Under the pieces are notes generated by a model, which made no database searches, was not told where the DNA came from, and worked only from the letters and a program-made list of their open reading frames with translations. 37,624 bases of DNA from Caryophanales bacterium (GTDB taxonomy: Bacteria > Bacillota_I > Bacilli_A > RFN20 > CAG-826), in the NCBI GenBank assembly GCA_016290145.1, contig JAEESX010000008.1, forward strand, positions 1 through 37,624, in the 5' to 3' direction. This document shows positions 33,372-37,624 of this stretch, in pieces. Both the position numbers and the translations under genes were made by a program. Position 1 is the stretch's first letter, and every line of letters starts with the position of its first letter.

Positions 33372-33891
33372 AACTCCTACCTCCATAGTAATCACGAAGT
33401 TTCTTAATTCCTCTTTGATACTTAGAAGAAACTTGAGAAGTTGTTAATTTCTTATCTTCAGCGATTTCTCTAAAAGAGAATCCGCAGACGATATGAAGAA
33501 CTAAATAGTTATATTCTTCTTCATCTAATAAATCTTTAAATTCATCTAGATATAAAGAAATGTTCTTCTTATCTTCTTCTCCTCTCATATCATCGGAATA
33601 AGAGAGATGGTTCTTTAACTCTTTATAGCGGTTTATAGAAAGATTCTTCGCTGTCACGAGTAAGAAATACTTGAGCTTAGTTTCATTCAAGAATGAGCCT
33701 CTTTTCTCATACATCTTTAAGAAAGTATCGTTAACGATATCTTTACTTTCTTCATCATCTTTTAATATGTCAAAAGCGACATAGTAAACGAGATAACGAT
33801 ACTTGTTAAAGATGATATTAAAAGATTCATCCACTTCTTCTTTAGATAGTGAGCAGAGTTTTCTAATAACCGAATAGCTAATCTTTTCCAT
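33358..33891 (-). CDS. ECF-like RNA polymerase sigma factor
   Basis: From ATG 33891 the protein has 177 residues; a TTG start at 33909 is possible. Region 2 is seen in FNIIFNKYRYLVYYVAFDILKDD...DIVNDTFLKMY and region 4 as a helix-turn-helix in FSFREIAEDKKLTTSQVSSKYQRG. The short length and lack of region 3 fit ECF sigma factors, which respond to envelope signals. TATAAT lies at 33942-33937, about 45 bases upstream, and no clear ribosome site is visible. The next gene is a membrane serpin overlapping its end. Confidence 0.88.
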   Translation of the reverse strand: MEKISYSVIRKLCSLSKEEVDESFNIIFNKYRYLVYYVAFDILKDDEESKDIVNDTFLKMYEKRGSFLNETKLKYFLLVTAKNLSINRYKELKNHLSYSDDMRGEEDKKNISLYLDEFKDLLDEEEYNYLVLHIVCGFSFREIAEDKKLTTSQVSSKYQRGIKKLRDYYGGRSYEQN

Positions 33892-33957
33892 CTCTAATAA
33901 ATAAAACAATTTAAAAAATCGTTTTTGTCGAAATTAATTATACATTGATGTATTCAA

Positions 33958-33985
33958 GAAAAAAATCACTCGATGCGGAGTGATT
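33958..33985 (-). terminator. Terminator of the zinc-ribbon membrane protein gene
   Basis: AATCACTC (minus 33985-33978) pairs with GAGTGATT (33971-33964) around a 6-base loop, followed by a T-run. It overlaps the stop codon. Confidence 0.87.
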
Positions 33986-34568
33986 ATTTTCCTTCTATCT
34001 GCATATTGTTTTTAGTGTTATTAAGAAATTGTCTTAATTTAATAAAATCTAGTCTTGCCATATATCCATAAGTTTTTGAAGTCTTATTGCCATTCACATA
34101 ATATGCAACTTTTAACAAGATAGGTCCATCAAATTGGATAACATCTTTAGCAGGTATTATGTCGCATCCATCAGGCATTTCAAAAACAAAGCAATTGGTT
34201 TTCTTATAATATTTCACACTCTTACCAGCGTAAGTATTTGTTTTTACATTAGTTTTAATGACACTAACTACGCCAAGAGCAAGAAAAACTGAGAGAATCA
34301 GCCAAGCAGTGCCAAGACCTACTGCAAAATAATATTTTTTTATTATAAGAAGGAGGAGGATTATCATTGGAACAAGAATATTATGGAATATTCCTAAACT
34401 CACAATGCGACCTGCGCAACTCCATTTAATAAAAGTTATAACCGGTTCAGAATTATTGCTAATTTCCATAGCGGTCTTTCCTTCTTCTAAAGAAAAACCA
34501 CAATGAGGACATATTTTTGCTTTATCGCTAATAGTTTCACCACATTCTGGGCATTTTAGTAAAGCCAT
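33984..34568 (-). CDS. Zinc-ribbon membrane protein
   Basis: This 194-residue protein begins with a double zinc ribbon (CPECGETISDKAKICPHCG, residues 6-24). Two transmembrane segments follow between about residues 60 and 105 (NILVPMIILLLLII and AWLILSVFLALGVVSVI). The C-terminal part (TYAGKSVKYYKKTNCFVFEMP) resembles a PH-like beta domain. Such ribbon-plus-membrane proteins are common in Firmicutes; the function is not known. The ribosome site GGAGGTATC is strong. Confidence 0.85.
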   Translation of the reverse strand: MALLKCPECGETISDKAKICPHCGFSLEEGKTAMEISNNSEPVITFIKWSCAGRIVSLGIFHNILVPMIILLLLIIKKYYFAVGLGTAWLILSVFLALGVVSVIKTNVKTNTYAGKSVKYYKKTNCFVFEMPDGCDIIPAKDVIQFDGPILLKVAYYVNGNKTSKTYGYMARLDFIKLRQFLNNTKNNMQIEGK

Positions 34569-34621
34569 TTGATACCTCCACTAGTTTCTAGAATATCAAT
34601 AAGTAGAATACTACAAATGTT

Positions 34622-34651
34622 TAAAAAAATCAGTCTTTATCGGCTGATTTT
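34622..34651 (-). terminator. Terminator of the msrA gene
   Basis: AAATCAG (minus 34650-34644) pairs with CTGATTT (34633-34627) around a 10-base loop, followed by TTTT. It lies right after the stop at 34651. Confidence 0.8.
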
Positions 34652-35667
34652 TAATTTTCTTCTTTTGATTTTTTCTCATCTTCATGGAGAACCGCCATAT
34701 TGACATGGCAATAACCATCAGGATGCTTTTGTAAATATTGTTGATGATATTCTTCTGCGGGATAGAACTGTTTAAGATATAGAAGTTCAATCTTATGATC
34801 TTTCAAATTGAGTCCATCGAAATATGTTTTAACAATCTCTTCATCACCCATCTTAGTGAAATATATACCTGTTCTATATTGAATGCCTTCATCCTCACCT
34901 TGTTTATTCTTAGAGAATGGGTCAACGATTCTTAAATATAATTCAATTAGCTTTTCTAAAGAAACCTCGTGTTCATCATATAAGATTTGTACTGTTTCCG
35001 CGGCGTCATCTAATCCTTTCTTTAAATCTTCATAGGAAGGATTTTTCTTCGTGCCATTTGCATAGCCCACTGTGGTTTGAACAACGCCCCTCACTTGTGA
35101 GAAGTATCTTTCTACTCCCCAGAAACAGCCACCTGCAAAATAGATGATTTTTACATTTGGCAAATCATCGCGTTTTCTATTGCCATAATAAATATTATTT
35201 CTTGGAGAATAGTAACCAACTTTTGCCTCGTATCTGAAATAAGATGAAATCACACCATTATAAATAGCAACCGCGAACATCAACGCAGTAATAAAGATTG
35301 CAGATATAGTCACCGCTTCTTCACAATTTGCGAATGCAAAGTATATAAATGATGCAATAAAGGTAAATGTAGTTAATCCCATGCTAACCGCTCTTAAGGA
35401 GTTTGGCTTTTTAACTCTAATAGAAAGAATAACTATACAGGCGATAGTAAGTAAGAATGTGATAAATGGAGTAACTACACCATATGCCATAGGTCTTGGA
35501 TCCCAATAACTTGTAGTAATAATGTGATAAGCAGGTTTATTTGCTTCATCAAAATACCACTTCGCAGTCACTAAAGAATTTGGAAGACATTCAAGAAGTA
35601 ACACTAACGCTGTCGCTATTAGTGAGACTATAACAAATATTCTTTTTGCTTTAACTGGCATATACAT
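34651..35667 (-). CDS. msrA: Membrane-fused peptide methionine sulfoxide reductase A
   Basis: The start is most likely ATG 35667 (338 residues) or 35661. The first 150 residues have about four transmembrane segments (for example IVSLIATALVLLLECL and TPFITFLLTIACIVILSIRV). An MsrA domain follows: GGCFWGVERYF with the catalytic Cys at about 181, GYANGTKKNPSY, and HQQYLQKHPDGYCHVN at the end. MsrA repairs oxidised methionine. MsrA is normally a soluble single domain, so an integral membrane fusion is unusual. Topology decides whether it acts inside or outside. A TGCTATTAT box lies 8 bases before the ATG, with no ribosome site. Confidence 0.85.
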   Translation of the reverse strand: MYMPVKAKRIFVIVSLIATALVLLLECLPNSLVTAKWYFDEANKPAYHIITTSYWDPRPMAYGVVTPFITFLLTIACIVILSIRVKKPNSLRAVSMGLTTFTFIASFIYFAFANCEEAVTISAIFITALMFAVAIYNGVISSYFRYEAKVGYYSPRNNIYYGNRKRDDLPNVKIIYFAGGCFWGVERYFSQVRGVVQTTVGYANGTKKNPSYEDLKKGLDDAAETVQILYDEHEVSLEKLIELYLRIVDPFSKNKQGEDEGIQYRTGIYFTKMGDEEIVKTYFDGLNLKDHKIELLYLKQFYPAEEYHQQYLQKHPDGYCHVNMAVLHEDEKKSKEEN

Positions 35668-35675
35668 AGGTCTAT

Positions 35676-35684
35676 ATAATAGCA
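35676..35684 (-). promoter_or_regulatory. Extended -10 directly upstream of msrA
   Basis: Minus strand TGCTATTAT (35684-35676) lies 8 bases before ATG 35667 and 14 before ATG 35661. Either gives a leader of 0-8 bases and no Shine-Dalgarno site. Confidence 0.5.
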
Positions 35685-35752
35685 AAAAATTATGAAATAA
35701 TCAGGAATATTTTTATGTTAATAAATGTATTTATTTGCACAAAAGAAGCAAA

Positions 35753-35778
35753 TAAAAAAGACACACATAAGTGTGTCT
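35753..35778 (-). terminator. Terminator of the M6 metalloprotease gene
   Basis: AGACACAC (minus 35778-35771) pairs with GTGTGTCT (35766-35759) around a 4-base loop, followed by TTTTTT. Confidence 0.88.
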
Positions 35779-35794
35779 AATTAATTGATAACTT

Positions 35795-37624
35795 TTATAT
35801 TCTTTCAATACTAATCGTGGCTACTGCTTTGCCATCAACTGTACTAATGCTATCAACGGAGAATTGCCAACTGAATGTCTCACCACAATCCATCTTATTG
35901 CCATCTGGGAATTGATTGGTGAAGTCGTTCCAGTTAAAGGAATCGCCACTTCTAAATAAGTGAGTTTCATTAATAACTTTAATCTTGTTGCCTAAAGAGT
36001 CTTCTTCAGGAGCGTTATTTCTAACATTAAAGAGAATAGAGTATCTATTATATTCTTCACCTAATTTAGAACCATGGTTTGTACCAGTTGAAGTATTAGT
36101 GAATGCTTCTGTAACTCTACCTAGTGTTGGATCAGTCACTAAGTTAGTGCTGTAACCACTAGAACCAAATTGAGTTAATCTCGCATCAACGTGCCATAAT
36201 CTCACACCGGCTTCTTGTGGTCCGTTAGAATAGAATCCCTTCCATTTATATGTCGCATCAAATTTCTTTGTGCCTGTAGGCGCAAATAACTCTAATAACA
36301 TATATTCATCAAATGGAGAATTAGCGTCTTCTGGATGATTGCTTAATAATATAGCAACATGGCTAGATTCATAATCTTCAAGTTCAATAACTGTATCGGT
36401 TTCAGGAACGATAACCTTACCCCAACCTAATGCGGTTATAGAGAAGGCTTCGTGACTACCTGTGGTATGCTCTTGCATATTGAATCCACCGGCAGGTCTT
36501 GTATCTCCACCATAATCGTAATAGTCCATTAAACCTAACATATGTCCGGTTTCATGAATAAAGACATGGCTATCTGCATCACTATGATTAGTATCATCTA
36601 ATGCTTCAAAGATTGAAGCCCACATATGGTATTTAACACCTGGATGATCACTGTCAGTGGCGTTAGAATAGTTTTCAAAACGAACCATACCTGTATCGGA
36701 TTCATTACTACCATAAAGGATACATATGGAGTCATAAACTCCATTATGGTCGCTATCATAACTACTTCTGCTATCACTTGGATTATTTGTGAAATACCAA
36801 TCCACTGCGTTAAGCACTAATTGTTTTTTATTTGCACTATTGTCATCGTAATAAGAGAATGGTTGTCCAACTTCATACCAGTTAGCGATAGTCGCATTAT
36901 AGTTAAGTGCGTGATTAGATAACTCATAATAATATGTCTTAACAGAGTTCCATCCATTTTCTTGGTGAGCACCATTAAAGGCAATATTTAACTTTTCTCT
37001 AACCATATCTCTATCACTAATCATGGAACTGCTATTAGCAAACCACACAGGAATAACTAAGGATTTGATAGAACCACTATTAGGCATATATCGACCATTA
37101 TCTTCTGTCCAAGGAGTTTGATTGAGTAAACCCATATAGTTATAATCTAAGGACTTAGGAGAATAATTAACTGCATCAATAACCGATACTTCATAAGATT
37201 CCTCAAATGGTTTTTCTAAATATTCACCAGAAACAGTAACTGTATAGTCACCTTCTACGTGCATATTAACTTCACTAGAATCAACACTATATTCAGTTAT
37301 CTCTTCAGTGAATCCACCTTTTAATGTTCCTATTAAATTAAATGAAGGAACAAATGTCTTATCTTTGATAAATGTCTTTCTAGCATTCTTAATAGTGACA
37401 TAATCTAATTCTTTAGCAATAACACTAATATCTACATAAACAGTACAAGACATTATTTTAATATCAATTCTTGCATTGCCCACTTTTAAAGCGGTGATAT
37501 TACCTTTATTATCCACTGATACAACATCAGGATTCTTACTAGTATAAGTAACACCACTCCAAGTGCCGCGGAAATCAGGTTCTTCTCCTTCTTCCACTAA
37601 ATCTAATCTAATTTGATCAGTCAT
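35795..37624 (-). CDS. M6 family metalloprotease with Big_2-type domain, 5' end cut off by the window edge
   Basis: At least 609 residues are visible and the frame reaches the window edge, so the ATG at 37624 is probably internal. The N-terminal visible part is a bacterial Ig-like Big_2 domain (YTSKNPDVVSVDNKGNITAL). A zinc protease domain follows, with HETGHMLGLMDYYDY (HExxH plus Asp) as in M6/immune-inhibitor-A peptidases, then GGFNMQEHTTGSHEAFS and ALGWGKV. The C-terminal part is beta-rich. A signal peptide would lie beyond the window. Likely a secreted or surface protease. Confidence 0.9.
   Translation of the reverse strand: MTDQIRLDLVEEGEEPDFRGTWSGVTYTSKNPDVVSVDNKGNITALKVGNARIDIKIMSCTVYVDISVIAKELDYVTIKNARKTFIKDKTFVPSFNLIGTLKGGFTEEITEYSVDSSEVNMHVEGDYTVTVSGEYLEKPFEESYEVSVIDAVNYSPKSLDYNYMGLLNQTPWTEDNGRYMPNSGSIKSLVIPVWFANSSSMISDRDMVREKLNIAFNGAHQENGWNSVKTYYYELSNHALNYNATIANWYEVGQPFSYYDDNSANKKQLVLNAVDWYFTNNPSDSRSSYDSDHNGVYDSICILYGSNESDTGMVRFENYSNATDSDHPGVKYHMWASIFEALDDTNHSDADSHVFIHETGHMLGLMDYYDYGGDTRPAGGFNMQEHTTGSHEAFSITALGWGKVIVPETDTVIELEDYESSHVAILLSNHPEDANSPFDEYMLLELFAPTGTKKFDATYKWKGFYSNGPQEAGVRLWHVDARLTQFGSSGYSTNLVTDPTLGRVTEAFTNTSTGTNHGSKLGEEYNRYSILFNVRNNAPEEDSLGNKIKVINETHLFRSGDSFNWNDFTNQFPDGNKMDCGETFSWQFSVDSISTVDGKAVATISIERI

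Noticed and set aside
1-37624. Recoding of UGA as tryptophan (Mycoplasma-type code)
   Set aside because: truB and the PP-loop gene end in TGA, and conserved tryptophans such as the WTRKEA motif are TGG.
1-37624. CRISPR arrays, tRNA genes, rRNA genes, insertion sequences or prophage genes
   Set aside because: None seen: no spaced direct repeats beyond the three 11-bp units at brnT, no tRNA T-loop patterns, no transposase or integrase motifs.

Overview
The window reads as a chromosomal piece of a low-GC, Gram-positive-type bacterium from the Bacilli/Erysipelotrichia/former-Tenericutes neighbourhood, most likely an uncultured host-associated lineage. The grounds are AT-rich codon use, strong GGAGG-type ribosome sites, lipobox lipoproteins, the rimP-nusA-infB-rbfA, truB-ribF and rpsO-pnp gene orders, and an RNase J-type nuclease. 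UGA is a true stop (truB and the PP-loop gene end in TGA) and tryptophans are TGG, so this is not a UGA=Trp Mollicute. Most genes lie on the minus strand. The plus strand carries only a TtcA-GNAT fusion, a carbonic anhydrase, a structured RNA, a BrnT/BrnA toxin-antitoxin pair and a tiny Hc1-like protein.

Region 1 (1-5556): the 5' part of a degenerate RNase J2-like protein, then a minus-strand operon of cardiolipin synthase, a GlpA-like FAD dehydrogenase with a [2Fe-2S] domain, an NAD(P)/FAD oxidoreductase and a DUF1667 protein. This links phospholipid and glycerol-3-phosphate redox metabolism. Region 2 (5622-20000) is the information-processing core. pnp and rpsO come first, with a well-formed rpsO promoter. 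Next is truB-ribF, continuing into an unusual PP-loop amidotransferase-like gene and a flavodoxin/ferredoxin (EFR1). Then come the TtcA-GNAT fusion, a Cys-rich lipoprotein, a flavin reductase-like protein and a beta-carbonic anhydrase. The rimP-nusA-infB-rbfA operon closes the region; its leader holds a terminator/anti-terminator pair.

Region 3 (19779-20336) is the largest gene-free stretch. It contains the divergent rimP promoter and an apparent non-coding RNA of about 310 nt that I cannot assign to a known class. The RNA has a -10 box, an 11-bp perfect first stem starting at the predicted transcription start, several further nested stems and a GC stem followed by Ts. brnT-brnA follow, behind three 11-bp tandem repeats.

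Region 4 (20872-37624) is accessory and surface-oriented: a multi-TM protein with a BspA-type leucine-rich segment, an ASCH protein, Sel1 repeats, a HAD phosphatase, an MscS channel, a large single-span surface protein, lipoproteins, a six-fold 16-residue YCG-repeat tail-anchored protein, an Hc1-like nucleoid protein, a GH114-like lipoprotein with a phosphopantetheinyl transferase, an aldehyde dehydrogenase, an ECF-like sigma factor overlapping a membrane-anchored serpin, a zinc-ribbon membrane protein, a membrane-fused MsrA and a truncated M6 metalloprotease.

The strongest candidates for something new are the structured RNA at 19937-20250, the sigma factor/membrane-serpin pair (a serpin where an anti-sigma factor would sit), the YCG-repeat protein, and a recurring TATAAT-N10-ATG arrangement that suggests leaderless transcripts beside conventional Shine-Dalgarno genes. 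All functional statements rest on motif reading; no database search was run.
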